64,000 nucleotides of DNA, taken from NCBI GenBank assembly GCA_964505195.1, contig CAZDGV010000005.1, positions 34,085 through 98,084 on the forward strand, in the 5' to 3' direction. The position numbers were made by a program, and so were the translations under genes. Source of the DNA: CAZDGV01 sp964505195 (GTDB lineage: Bacteria > Bacteroidota > Bacteroidia > Chitinophagales > Chitinophagaceae). The notes beneath the pieces were generated by a model. The model did not search any database and had not been told where the DNA came from. It saw nothing but the letters and a program-made list of their open reading frames with translations. This document shows, in pieces, positions 44,155 to 54,536 of this stretch; the stretch's first letter is position 1, and each line of letters opens with the position of its first letter.

Positions 44155-46632
44155 ATGTTCCGTATCCTTGTATTGTGCTTAATTGGTCTTTTTATTTATA
44201 CATATTGTGAGGCACAGCAAAATTTGGGTGTTTTTCAATCCTACAGTTTAGAAAATGGCAAGGCACAGATTATAACAACCAAGGGAATATTAACGTTTCA
44301 AATGTATGAGGGCAATGTACTTCAAACTAGTTTTGAAGCCGGCTACGCGCGCAGTGAGCAAATCAGTAATGCAGTGCTTTCAAAGCCCATTCCATCGCTA
44401 CAGCTCTTAAAGGAGGATGACGCATCGATCATTTTTGGCAGCGCAAATGATAAAGTGGTCATTTCAAAAAACCCCGTGCGGGTTAACTATCGCTCCGGTG
44501 AATCAACCATACAATGGTTGAGTGCCGATAGCGTTGAAGCGCATCGTTACTTACAGTTTTCGCTTACTCCTGATGAAAAAATATTCGGCACCGGATCGCG
44601 CAGCATTCCGCTTAATCGCCGTGGTTATCGCGTTCGCTTAGATAACAATCCTTGGTATGGTTATAATGTGAATGCTGCTGATTTAAACTATAGCATTCCT
44701 TTTTTTGTAAGCAGCAATGCTTATGGTATTTTCTTCGATAATCCTTCGCGCGGGTATTTAGATATTGGAAAGAAAGACAGCACCTTTTTAGAAGCAGGAT
44801 TTTCTTCTGGTAAACTTCAATTTTACACATTCTTTGCTTCAAATACAGGCGCCATTGTTCAACAGTTTGTAAAGATGGTCGGCACCCCGCCCATTCCGCC
44901 GCGTTGGGCTTTCGGAAATTTTATGAGTCGTTTTGGTTACCGAAGTCAGCAGGAGGTAATGGATATTGCCCGTAAAATGCAGTCAGAAGATTTTCCGCTC
45001 GATGCAGTAATCATCGATCTTTTCTGGTTTGGCGATGGCGAGCATACACGCTGGAATATGGGAAATCTCGACTGGAATAGAACACGGTTTCCGACACCGG
45101 AAAAAATGCTCGATTCGTTGCGTAGCATGAAGTTGAAAACGATCCTCATCACCGAGCCCTTTGTGTTAAGTGAATCTTTTAACTATCAGGAAACGCAACA
45201 AAAAAAGCTGAATGCCTTAAGTAGTAAGGGCGATACAACACATATCAAAGAATTTTATTTTGGTCATGCCGGCTTGCTGGATATAGCAAAAAACGATACG
45301 CGAGATTGGTTCTGGCAGAAATACGATGCCCAAATAAAAAAAGGAGTGGATGCCTGGTGGGGCGATTTAGGAGAACCGGAAAAGCACCCCGATTATCTAT
45401 ATCACGATTTAACGGATCTTGGCTTTAATCGACCTTTTAATGCAAATGAGTTGCACAATATTTATGGTCACTGGTGGAGTGAGATGTTGTTTGAGAAATA
45501 TGCACAGCACTATCCAAATACCCGACTATTTCATCTCAATCGCAGTGGCTATGCCGGCACCTGGCGTTTCGGTTCCATACCTTGGAGTGGTGATGTAGAA
45601 CGTAGCTGGGATGGATTTCGGGCGCAGCTGCCGATTATGCTGGGTATGAGTTTATCCGGTGCGCCTTACATGCACAGTGATGCAGGTGGTTTTGCCATGG
45701 GCAAGCGCGATCCTGAATTATATACTCGTTGGTTGCAGATGAGTGTGTTTTCACCCATCTTTCGTCCGCATGGAAGTGTAAATGCACCTGAACCGAATGT
45801 TCCGCAGATTGAAAGTGAACCGGTATTTTATGAAGAGCCTTATCGGTCTATTTTGCGCAACACAGTGAAACTGCGCTATCGACTTTTGCCTTATACTTAC
45901 AATCTTGCACGTGATGCGTCTTTGAACGGAACACCTTTAGCACGACCAATATTTTATCATAACAATGCAGATACGAATCTTTTTAAAGCAGAAGATCAGT
46001 ATATGTTCGGTGATGCTTTTCTGGTTGCACCGGTATTAGCACCGGGGGCCACAAAGCGTAAACTGTATCTGCCTCAAGGCGATTGGCACCATTTTGCAAC
46101 GCATGAGAAAATCAGTGGCGGTCGTTGGTTGGAAGTGCCGGTAGATATGAAGATGATTCCTGTTTTTGTAAAAGTGGGAAGTATTGTACCTATGATGCCT
46201 TCATTTAACAATACTGCCGAATACGCTCAGCAGCCGCTTCATATTTATTATTATTCCTCTAAGCAGCCTAGTCGTTATCAGCTGTATGAAGATGATGGCA
46301 TTTCCAATGATGCACTTGCTTCGGAAGCATTTGAAATTACTACCATTGAAGCAGCAGAACAGCGCAAGGGCATACGGATGAATATATTTTCAAATAAGGG
46401 GAATTATGCGAACCGTCCTGGTCATCGGCATCTAAATATTTGTATTCCGGGATTAAAATATGTTCCGAAAAAAATATATCTGAATAAGCAGCCCCTTGTT
46501 GTTGCCAAAGAAAAAAAGGAAGTTGACACAAATCTTCATAATGCATATTGGGATGCGGATAAGTCGATCTTGATGATTCAATTGCCTAGGTTCAATGGTG
46601 ATGCTGTTACTTTATTGATACCCGAGCGGTAG
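44155..46632 (+). CDS. Secreted GH31 glycoside hydrolase
   Basis: From the ATG at 44155 the protein has 825 residues: signal peptide ending near CEAQ, an N-terminal beta domain, a GH31 (alpha/beta)8 barrel with the nucleophile Asp in WWGDLGEPE and acid/base Asp in IPWSGDVERSWDG, and C-terminal beta domains (DUF5110-like). GH31 includes alpha-glucosidases and alpha-xylosidases; specificity cannot be set. The frame opens at an ATG at 44101, but the signal peptide favours 44155. Confidence 0.92.
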   Translation: MFRILVLCLIGLFIYTYCEAQQNLGVFQSYSLENGKAQIITTKGILTFQMYEGNVLQTSFEAGYARSEQISNAVLSKPIPSLQLLKEDDASIIFGSANDKVVISKNPVRVNYRSGESTIQWLSADSVEAHRYLQFSLTPDEKIFGTGSRSIPLNRRGYRVRLDNNPWYGYNVNAADLNYSIPFFVSSNAYGIFFDNPSRGYLDIGKKDSTFLEAGFSSGKLQFYTFFASNTGAIVQQFVKMVGTPPIPPRWAFGNFMSRFGYRSQQEVMDIARKMQSEDFPLDAVIIDLFWFGDGEHTRWNMGNLDWNRTRFPTPEKMLDSLRSMKLKTILITEPFVLSESFNYQETQQKKLNALSSKGDTTHIKEFYFGHAGLLDIAKNDTRDWFWQKYDAQIKKGVDAWWGDLGEPEKHPDYLYHDLTDLGFNRPFNANELHNIYGHWWSEMLFEKYAQHYPNTRLFHLNRSGYAGTWRFGSIPWSGDVERSWDGFRAQLPIMLGMSLSGAPYMHSDAGGFAMGKRDPELYTRWLQMSVFSPIFRPHGSVNAPEPNVPQIESEPVFYEEPYRSILRNTVKLRYRLLPYTYNLARDASLNGTPLARPIFYHNNADTNLFKAEDQYMFGDAFLVAPVLAPGATKRKLYLPQGDWHHFATHEKISGGRWLEVPVDMKMIPVFVKVGSIVPMMPSFNNTAEYAQQPLHIYYYSSKQPSRYQLYEDDGISNDALASEAFEITTIEAAEQRKGIRMNIFSNKGNYANRPGHRHLNICIPGLKYVPKKIYLNKQPLVVAKEKKEVDTNLHNAYWDADKSILMIQLPRFNGDAVTLLIPER

Positions 46633-46685
46633 AAAAAAATTCAAGAAATCAATTGCTTACATCAGAGATCATTTTATGATTGCTT

Positions 46686-47342
46686 TTAAGCACTTTTATC
46701 AAACTCGAGGATGAGCCGATCAATTATTTCAATCAGTTGTTCTTCTGAAGCATAGCCTCTTGCAATCAAATAAAATTTCAAATCGCTCACTTGTAAAAAA
46801 AGTGTTGGAAAGCCTGTTACCTGAAGTTGTCGGCACATTGCAAATTCCTGATGTGCGGCATCACGAAATGCTTCGGCGTGTAGTTTTTCATAAAAAGCAT
46901 CATGATTAATGCCGTATTTTTCTAATAGATGTCGGTAAGCTTCATCATCCGTTAAGTCTCTTCCTTCTGCAAAAAGCGCATGTTGTAGATCGGCTACAAA
47001 TTCGGCTTGCAAGGAAGGATAAAATTCTTTGAAAACAGATAATGCTATGGCTGATTTTTCTGAGTGTGGGAACCAATCGCTCAAATCAGGATTGCGCAAG
47101 TGCCATAGATAATCTTCACCAAAGCGAACCCCTGTTCTTGATTCTACTTCCGGGTATGCTTTCAGTATATAGCCGGCACTCGCACTGACAGGCGTGGGAG
47201 CGTCGGGTAGAATCATTCCCCCGCTCAGTGCTTCAAAAGCAATTTTATCTGCATAGCGTTTGGCAATTTTTTGTACTACCGGACTGAATCCGTAGCACCA
47301 TCCGCACCAGGCATCAAAGCAATAGAAAAGAGTAAGCGCCAT
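46686..47342 (-). CDS. DsbA-family (FrnE-like) thioredoxin-fold protein
   Basis: The 218-residue protein begins LTLFYCFDAWCGWCYGFSP with a CGWC active site, then the helical insertion of DsbA/FrnE-type oxidoreductases and the cis-Pro region (QVTGFPTLFLQ). No signal peptide is present, so it is cytoplasmic and may be a disulfide-linked oxidoreductase or isomerase. Confidence 0.88.
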   Translation of the reverse strand: MALTLFYCFDAWCGWCYGFSPVVQKIAKRYADKIAFEALSGGMILPDAPTPVSASAGYILKAYPEVESRTGVRFGEDYLWHLRNPDLSDWFPHSEKSAIALSVFKEFYPSLQAEFVADLQHALFAEGRDLTDDEAYRHLLEKYGINHDAFYEKLHAEAFRDAAHQEFAMCRQLQVTGFPTLFLQVSDLKFYLIARGYASEEQLIEIIDRLILEFDKSA

Positions 47343-47419
47343 GCTGTAAAGGTAGTGAAGAGATCAGGGATCTGCCATTTATATGAAACAAGGCATTTAT
47401 AGCAGAAGAACACTTGTTG

Positions 47420-50391
47420 TTAATGTGCTTCCAGCCAGTTTTTTCCAATGCCTGCTTCTGCTACAACAGGCACTCCGTTTGGCAGCGTCATGGCCGACTG
47501 CATACATTCTAGTACCAGCGCTTTCATCGGCTCTACTTCTTCTTTCACCACATCAAAAATCAATTCGTCGTGTACCTGTAAAATCATTCTACTTTTCAAC
47601 CCGGCAGATTTTATCGCAGCATCAATTTTGATCATTGCCAGCTTGATCATGTCTGCAGCTGTTCCCTGAATGGGTGAGTTGANNNNNNNNNNNNNNNNNN
47701 NNNNNNNNNNNNNNNNNNNNNNNNNNNNNNNNNNNNNNNNNNNNNNNNNNNNNNNNNNNNNNNNNNNNNNNNNNNNNNNNNNTTGATCATTGCCAGCTTG
47801 ATCATGTCTGCAGCTGTTCCCTGAATGGGTGAGTTGATGGCATTTCGTTCTGCAAATCCGCGCACGGTAAAATTGGATGAATTGATATCGCGTAGCCAGC
47901 GTTTTCTTCCCATGAGGGTTTCAACATAGCCATGTTTCTTTGCAAACTCAATCATGTTTTCCATGTAAGCCGTAATGCCAGAAAATTCTTTTTTATATTG
48001 ATCGATGATTTCTTTTGCTTCGGTCCGACTAATGCCTAGGTTATCTGCCAATCCAAATGCGCCCTGGCCATAAACGATACCAAAATTTACACTCTTGGCT
48101 TTGTAGCGCATTTCTTTGGTTACATCCTGCTCTTCAATATTATACACTTTTGCCGCGGTGGCGGTATGAATATCTTTTCCTTTTGCAAATGCATCGCACA
48201 TGGCCGGATCACCACTGATGGCAGCCACAATGCGTAATTCAATTTGTGAGTAATCGGCACTAAGCAGTATATGCTTTTCATCGCGCGGCACAAATGCCTT
48301 TCTGATTTCTCTTCCCTTTTCAGTACGTACAGGAATATTCTGAAGGTTTGGATTATTACTTGCCAGTCTTCCCGTAACTGCTACTGCTTGTCCGTAGTGC
48401 GTATGTACCCGTCCTGTTTTACGATTAATCAGTTCAGGTAGGGCATCTACATAGGTCGATTTCAATTTTGTCAGCTCGCGATAAGTAAGAATATCTTCTA
48501 CGATGGGTGCGCTGTGAGCCAGTTTTTGCAATACATCTTCTCCGGTAGCGTACTGTCCGGTTTTTGTCTTCTTTGCTTTAGGGTCAAGTTTCAAATGCTC
48601 AAACAGCACTTCGCCAAGCTGCTTGGGTGATGATAGATTAAAGCGCAGACCGGCTTGCTTATATACACTTGCTTCGGCTGTTTTGATTTCTTCTTCCAGC
48701 TGCTTTGAGTAGTCCTGTAAAAACGCCACATCTACTTTTACACCTTCATATTCCATAGCTGTAAGCACAGGTACGAGCGGATTTTCAACCTGATAGAAAA
48801 CTTTTTCTACTTGTTTTTCTTTTAGCTGTGGCAGAAAAATATTTTTGAGCTGCAGGGTAATATCTGCATCTTCACCGGCATATTCTTTGATCTGATCCAG
48901 CGGTACATCGCGCATGGTACCCTGGTTCTTTCCTTTTTTGCCAATTAGTTCTTCAATGGCTACCGGCTGATAGCTCAGGTATTTTTCACTTAGCACATCC
49001 ATACTGCGCTTGCCTTCCGGCTCAATTACATAATGCGCGAGCATAGTGTCGAACAGTTCTCCTTTAATTGCTACATCATACCATTTCAGTACAAGTAAAT
49101 CATATTTGATATTTTGTCCAATCCAGCAAATGGTTTTGCTTTCAAACAGTGGCGCAAGTTGTTTTAAAATGCTTTCTGTTCCTTTTCGGTCGGGTGGACA
49201 GGCAATGTACCAGGCTTTGTGCGGCTCAACGGAAAAACTGAGCCCTACCAATTCACAATCATTGGCATCTATACCGGTGGTTTCGGTATCGAAACAAATT
49301 TCTTTATGCTGTAGCAATTCCTGTACGAGCGTTTTCACTTGCTCCGCTTGCACAAGTTGATATTCGTGCGGAGTATCGTGAATCGTTTTGACTAATGTAG
49401 TTTCTGACACATCAAAATTAGGCGCATCATCATTTTGTTTTCTGGGCTGGTTTTTTTCAGCGACGGGGTTACCAAACAAGTCCGTTTGCACTTGTGCACC
49501 ACCCGCTTCTTTTATTTCTTCTCCTAAAATTCTTCTTCCTAATGTTTTAAACTCCAGTTCGGAAAATACTTCATGTAATGCTTCCTTGTTCCATGCTTTG
49601 AGTTTAAAGTCTTCTTCATGAAAACTTACCGGCACATTGGTAATAATGGTAGCCAGCTTTCTGCTCATGATGGCCAGCTCTCTGCCATTGCGTACTTTTT
49701 CTCCTAATGCACCTTTGATATGTTCTGCATTTGCCAATACATTTTCAAGCGTTCCGTATTCTGCAAGCAATTTGGCAGCAGTTTTTTCTCCCACACCCGG
49801 AATGCCGGGAATATTATCTACGGCATCGCCCATTAAGCCCAGCATATCAATTACCTGACTTACATCTTTAATATTCCATTTTTCACAAACTTCTTTTGCC
49901 CCTAATATTTCGGCATCGCCGCCTTGGTAGCCGGGTTTGTAAATTTTGATATTGCCATCTACAAGCTGACCATAGTCTTTATCTGGCGTTACCATGTAAA
50001 CATCATAACCGACCGCTGCTGCTTGTTTACTGAGTGTGCCAACCACATCATCGGCTTCAAAACCATCCAATTCAACTACGGGAATATTGAATGCGCGAAT
50101 AATGCGTTTAATATCAGGAATGGCTAAAAGCAAGTCTTCCGGCGCTTCCTGTCGGTTGGCTTTGTAATCTTCAAAGTCTGTATGTCGCTCTGTTGGTGCT
50201 TCCGTATCAAAGCACACTGCCATGTGCGAGGGTTTCTGATTGTTGATCAGATCAATTAAAGTATTGGTAAAGCCAAATTGGGCATTTGTATTTTTTCCGC
50301 CGCTGGTAAAGCGTGGGTTCCGAATAAGCGCATAGTATGCCCTGAAAACTAGGGCCATTGCATCCAGTAAAAAAAGTTTCTTGTCCGACAT
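47420..50391 (-). CDS. polA: DNA polymerase I, broken by an assembly gap
   Basis: The protein has an N-terminal 5'-nuclease domain (about 1-290), an active 3'-5' exonuclease domain (CFDTETTG, QNIKYDLLVL, YAGEDADIT) and a family A polymerase domain with motif A (SADYSQIELR), motif B (KSVNFGIVYGQGAFG) and motif C (VHDELIFDV). A run of 100 N splits the gene, and the 55 bases on each side of it are identical. Removing the gap and one copy (155 bp) restores one frame of 938 residues, so the gene is intact in the organism. Confidence 0.95.
47628..47682. repeat. Left copy of a 55-bp duplicate flanking the assembly gap
   Basis: These 55 bases are identical to 47783-47837. Both copies touch the N run exactly, which marks two contig ends that overlap by an assembler k-mer. 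Confidence 0.9.
47683..47782. other. Assembly gap of 100 N
   Basis: Exactly 100 undetermined bases, the conventional placeholder length for a gap of unknown size, inside polA. Confidence 0.98.
47783..47837. repeat. Right copy of the 55-bp duplicate
   Basis: Identical to 47628-47682; see the left copy. In the reconstructed genome only one copy should exist. Confidence 0.9.
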
Positions 50392-50512
50392 GCAGCTAAG
50401 TTAATTCCATATAGGACAGCTTCCGCTGAAAATTATTTTGAGACTATTTTGAGCCTCAATTAAGCAAAAAAGACAGTATAAAACCTATGATATACCTTGG
50501 TTTAAACGGATT

Positions 50513-52549
50513 TTACTGCTTCATCGATTCTAACTCTTTTTGAAGGCGAAACATTTCGTCTCTCAGTCGTGCTGCCTCCATAAAATCCATATCACGGGCA
50601 GCTTTTTCCATCAGCTTTTTCGTTTTGGCAATTACTTTCTCCAGCTGAGGGATGGTTTGATACAGCTCCTGTTCTTCTGCTGCACTCGAAATTTGATCTT
50701 CTGTGCCGAGTGCATAGGGTTTGGTGTAGTCGTACCCTTTGATATCTAAAACAGAAGTTTGCTTCATCACTTGTTCCACCGACTTTTTTACCGTGCGAGG
50801 CGTGATACCATGCTCGATATTAAAAGCAATTTGTTTTTCTCTTCTGCGCTGTGTTTCATCAATGGTACGTTGCATGCTTTCCGTCATGGTATCTGCATAA
50901 AAAATAACCAGTCCATCTACATTACGCGCTGCACGCCCAGCGGTTTGGGTTAAGCTTTTTTCATTGCGCAGAAAACCTTCTTTATCTGCATCTAAAATGG
51001 CAACCAGCGATACTTCAGGTAAATCAAGTCCTTCGCGCAACAGGTTTACACCTACCAGCACATCTATTTCACCCAGTCGCAGCTGTCTCAATATTTCTAC
51101 ACGTTCTAAGGTGTCTACATCGCTATGGATGTATTTTGATTTGATATTGATGCGATGTAAATACTTATCCATTTCCTCGGCCATGCGTTTGGTGAGTGTT
51201 GTAACTAACACTCGGTCACCTTTTTGCACCCGCTTGTCAATTTCATTCAGCAAATCGTCGATTTGATTGATGCTTGGTCGTACTTCAATGGGCGGATCAA
51301 GCAGGCCGGTAGGACGCACCACTTGTTCTACTACTACGCCGCCGGTTTTTTCCAATTCATAATCGCCCGGAGTGGCACTCACATAAACAACCTGGTTCAG
51401 CATGCTTTCAAATTCGTGAAAGTTGAGTGGACGGTTATCGAGCGCACTGGGTAGGCGAAAGCCATATTCAACTAATGTAAGTTTACGACTGCGGTCGCCG
51501 CCGTACATACCGCTTACTTGTGGGATGGTTTGGTGACTCTCATCTACAATCAGCAGAAAATCTTTGGGAAAATAGTCGAGCAAACAGAAAGGGCGCGTTC
51601 CAGGTTGACGACGATCAAAAAAGCGTGAATAGTTTTCAATGCCGTTGCAATAGCCGAGTTCACGAATCATCTCCAAATCGTAGTTCACTCTTTCGCTCAA
51701 ACGCTGCGCTTCAATGTATTTTCCATTCGACTGAAAATATGCCACCTGTGCAGCCGCTTCATCCTGAATTTCATGAATGATTTCCTGCATCATATTTTTT
51801 GGAGCGAGATAGAGATTAGCAGGAAAAATAGCAGCATGATCCACTTTTCCGATGCGTTTGCCGCTTTGTATTTCGATAGTTTCGATGCTTTCAATTTCAT
51901 TGTCGAAAAAAGTAATGCGGTAACCAAAATCTACATAAGGTAGATTGATATCAACGGTATCGCCTTTTACGCGAAAGGTACCGCGGCTAAACTCGCCCTG
52001 CGAGCGACTGTATAATGCACTGACAAGCGAATGCAAAAATCCCTGTCGGGAAATAATTTGTTTTTCTGCTATGCGGATGATGCCATTTTCAAATTCGGTG
52101 GGATTCCCCATACCATAAATACAGCTAACGCTGGCTACTACTATAATATCCCTGCGGCCACTGAGCAACTCCGATGTTGCCTGTAGTCGCAGCTTATCGA
52201 GCTCTTCGTTTATGCTTAAATCTTTTTCAATGTAAGTATCGCTTACCGGCATGTATGCTTCCGGCTGATAATAGTCGTAGTAGCTTACAAAATAACCCAC
52301 GGCATTATCAGGAAAAAACTGTTTGAATTCCCCATAAAGCTGTGCTACCAGTGTTTTATTATGCGTGAGTACCAAGGTGGGCCGCTGTATGTTTTGTATA
52401 ACATTGGCCATGGTAAAAGTCTTACCGCTGCCTGTTACCCCTAGAAGGGTTTGATATTTTTCACCCTCTAAAATTCCTTCTGTCAGCTGACGAATCGCTT
52501 CCGGTTGATCGCCGGCAGGTGGATATGGAGCGTGTAGCTGAAAAGGCAT
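50513..52549 (-). CDS. uvrB: UvrABC system protein B
   Basis: The 678-residue nucleotide excision repair helicase has Walker A GVTGSGKTFTMANV, the beta-hairpin region YYDYYQPEAYMP, helicase motifs (DESHQTIPQ, TAGRAARN) and the C-terminal UvrC-binding UVR helix pair (KAARDMDFMEAARLRDEM). The ATG at 52549 gives the family-typical start MPFQLHAPYPPAGDQPEAI; an ATG seven codons earlier is less likely. polA follows 121 bp downstream on the same strand. Confidence 0.97.
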   Translation of the reverse strand: MPFQLHAPYPPAGDQPEAIRQLTEGILEGEKYQTLLGVTGSGKTFTMANVIQNIQRPTLVLTHNKTLVAQLYGEFKQFFPDNAVGYFVSYYDYYQPEAYMPVSDTYIEKDLSINEELDKLRLQATSELLSGRRDIIVVASVSCIYGMGNPTEFENGIIRIAEKQIISRQGFLHSLVSALYSRSQGEFSRGTFRVKGDTVDINLPYVDFGYRITFFDNEIESIETIEIQSGKRIGKVDHAAIFPANLYLAPKNMMQEIIHEIQDEAAAQVAYFQSNGKYIEAQRLSERVNYDLEMIRELGYCNGIENYSRFFDRRQPGTRPFCLLDYFPKDFLLIVDESHQTIPQVSGMYGGDRSRKLTLVEYGFRLPSALDNRPLNFHEFESMLNQVVYVSATPGDYELEKTGGVVVEQVVRPTGLLDPPIEVRPSINQIDDLLNEIDKRVQKGDRVLVTTLTKRMAEEMDKYLHRINIKSKYIHSDVDTLERVEILRQLRLGEIDVLVGVNLLREGLDLPEVSLVAILDADKEGFLRNEKSLTQTAGRAARNVDGLVIFYADTMTESMQRTIDETQRRREKQIAFNIEHGITPRTVKKSVEQVMKQTSVLDIKGYDYTKPYALGTEDQISSAAEEQELYQTIPQLEKVIAKTKKLMEKAARDMDFMEAARLRDEMFRLQKELESMKQ

Positions 52550-52950
52550 AAAAACGAAGGTAGGAAACATGCATGGCTACTCGGGGAATTAGTGCTCAAT
52601 TCATGGTTTATTTCAACTAAAGGAGATCGTTCAAGCGCTAAAATCCTTTTAGCGAGCGCTAAGTATAAACATATAAAATAGAATTTTAACCCGGTTTTGA
52701 TTAATCAGACACTGGTGGCGGCTTATAATTTCGTTCTTCGATTTTACGATTTCTGCCGAAAATATCCTGAAAAACACGAATTATTTAGCGTTGAAATACT
52801 GCTTTTGTGCCGCTTTTTTACGAAGAATTACTTTTTAGAACGAAAAGCAATATTGGGTTAAATCGTTTTTTAAAACCTGCCGGCAAGTGCAGATCAAATA
52901 AAATTGGTATGTACATAAAACATATTGTAGTTAACTCATAACGATTCAAA
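52550..52950. other. Intergenic region between uvrB and the propeller-type T9SS gene
   Basis: About 400 bp without a gene between divergent uvrB and the repeat-protein gene. It holds the inverted repeat CGCTAAAA/TTTTAGCG (52636-52654), a nearby GCGCTAAG (52656-52663), and A/T-rich sequence. I find no exact TTG-N19/20-TAnnTTTG promoter here on either strand. Confidence 0.5.
52636..52654. promoter_or_regulatory. Inverted repeat upstream of uvrB
   Basis: CGCTAAAA (52636-52643) / TTTTAGCG (52647-52654) is a perfect 8-bp inverted repeat with a 3-base loop, 87 bp upstream of the uvrB start. The GCTAA/TTAGC half-sites resemble those on the recA promoter, though the spacing and orientation differ. 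Confidence 0.4.
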
Positions 52951-54510
52951 ATGAATCAATACAGAATTAAAAATCTGCCAAAACGTATTTTTCTTTCATC
53001 GCTCGTTGTATGTACTGTATGCTTTATGTTTAGTTCATTCAGTGTTTTATATGCACAGACGGGTACAGTTTGGGTAAACAGAACTTCAGCTGCTGATATC
53101 CCCTGGCAAAGTGTTACCTATGGTAATGGTTTGTTTGTGGCTGTATCCAATGTTGTTCAAAGCCCTAATCAAGTAATGACGAGTACGAATGGCATAAACT
53201 GGGAGGCCCATACAGCGGCTTTACCTCTGCAATGGAATAGCGTTACTTATGGGAACGGAACTTTTGTAGCTGTTGCAAGTTCAGGATCTGGAAACCGAGT
53301 AATGACGAGTACGGATGGTACTAACTGGACTCCTCGAACCTCGGCCAGTGATAATCTTTGGACAAGTGTTACTTATGGGAACGGAGTTTTTGTAGCTGTA
53401 TCAGTAAATGATGGTTCCGGTAATGTAATGACTAGCCCGGATGGAATTACCTGGACTCGGCAAAATGCACCCAGAAATAATTGGCAAAGTGTAACCTATG
53501 GAAAGGGCTTGTTTGTAGTAGTTGCTGAATCCACAAGTCCTGCAGGATCTACCGCGCAAGGAAACCGGGTTATGACGAGCCCTGACGGAATTACCTGGAC
53601 CAGTCGTGCAACACCGGCTGAAAACAATTGGCGAAGTGTTACTTATGGTAATGGTTTATTTGTCGCTGTTTCAAGTACGGGAAGCGGAAACCGGGTTATG
53701 ACAAGCCCGGATGGAGTTACCTGGGACAGTCGTGCAACACCGGCTGAAAACAATTGGCGAAGTGTTACCTATGGCAATGGTTTGTTTGTCGCTGTATCAA
53801 ATACGGGAACTGATCGTGTTATGACGAGTCCAGACGGAATCAACTGGACCACTGGAACTGCTTCAAATGATAATGCTTGGTGGAGCATCACCTATGCCCA
53901 TGGTATTTTTGTAGCAGTTTCTATAGATGGTACAGGAAATCGTGTAATGACATCGGGTACTTATGCGGATCCGCTACCCGTTACACTAACCAGCTTCAAT
54001 GCTAAAAAGCAGGGTGAGCAGGCACTCCTTAGTTGGTTTACGGCAATGGAACAGGATAACAAAGGCTTTTATGTACAGCGAAGCGAACGTGGTAGCGGAT
54101 TTACCAATATTGGTTTTGTGCCCGCAAGAGGAAACGGAACAGGTGCTAAATATACATTCACCGATTCTTTTCCGTTAAGAGGACAGAATTTTTATCGACT
54201 GCGTCAGGTGGATGAAGATGGTACATCTAGCCTTAGTATGGTGCGTGTACTCGATTTTTCAAGCATCCTTTCAAATCGTCTCTTCCCAAATCCGGCAAAT
54301 GATCAGCTGTTCTTAAATGTCAGCACAAATATCAACGGTACGTTATCGCTTCGTATTAGCGATCTGCAGGGTCGCGTGTTGAAAAGCTGGCGATACAATC
54401 AAGTTTTACCAACGCTACAGATCGATATTAGCGAACTACATAATGGCAACTACTTCCTTGAAATATGGAATAATGATCGGCGGGAAGTTTATCCCTTTGT
54501 AAAACAATAA
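52951..54510 (+). CDS. Secreted seven-repeat propeller protein with type A T9SS sorting domain
   Basis: The 519-residue protein has a signal peptide (about 1-35), then seven repeats of about 42 residues with the core W(x)SVTYGNGxFVAVS ... NRVMTSPDGITW, expected to form a seven-bladed beta-propeller, followed by a beta-sandwich segment (about 345-430) and a C-terminal sorting domain (LFPNPANDQLFLNVS, ISDLQGRVLKSW, LHNGNYFLEIW). Repeats 5 and 6 are nearly identical in DNA with a 126-bp period (units starting at 53601 and 53727), a recent duplication. Ligand unknown. Confidence 0.88.
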   Translation: MNQYRIKNLPKRIFLSSLVVCTVCFMFSSFSVLYAQTGTVWVNRTSAADIPWQSVTYGNGLFVAVSNVVQSPNQVMTSTNGINWEAHTAALPLQWNSVTYGNGTFVAVASSGSGNRVMTSTDGTNWTPRTSASDNLWTSVTYGNGVFVAVSVNDGSGNVMTSPDGITWTRQNAPRNNWQSVTYGKGLFVVVAESTSPAGSTAQGNRVMTSPDGITWTSRATPAENNWRSVTYGNGLFVAVSSTGSGNRVMTSPDGVTWDSRATPAENNWRSVTYGNGLFVAVSNTGTDRVMTSPDGINWTTGTASNDNAWWSITYAHGIFVAVSIDGTGNRVMTSGTYADPLPVTLTSFNAKKQGEQALLSWFTAMEQDNKGFYVQRSERGSGFTNIGFVPARGNGTGAKYTFTDSFPLRGQNFYRLRQVDEDGTSSLSMVRVLDFSSILSNRLFPNPANDQLFLNVSTNINGTLSLRISDLQGRVLKSWRYNQVLPTLQIDISELHNGNYFLEIWNNDRREVYPFVKQ

Positions 54511-54536
54511 ATAGCATCCAGCAGATGAAAAGAAAC

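Noticed and set aside
47683..47782. N run considered as an insertion of unknown sequence in polA
   Set aside because: Exact 55-bp identity on both edges and frame recovery after collapse point to an assembly overlap instead.
53601..53852. Tandem 126-bp units considered as a CRISPR or satellite repeat
   Set aside because: The units are in frame, differ by codon-level changes and encode propeller blades; there are no spacer-like unique segments.
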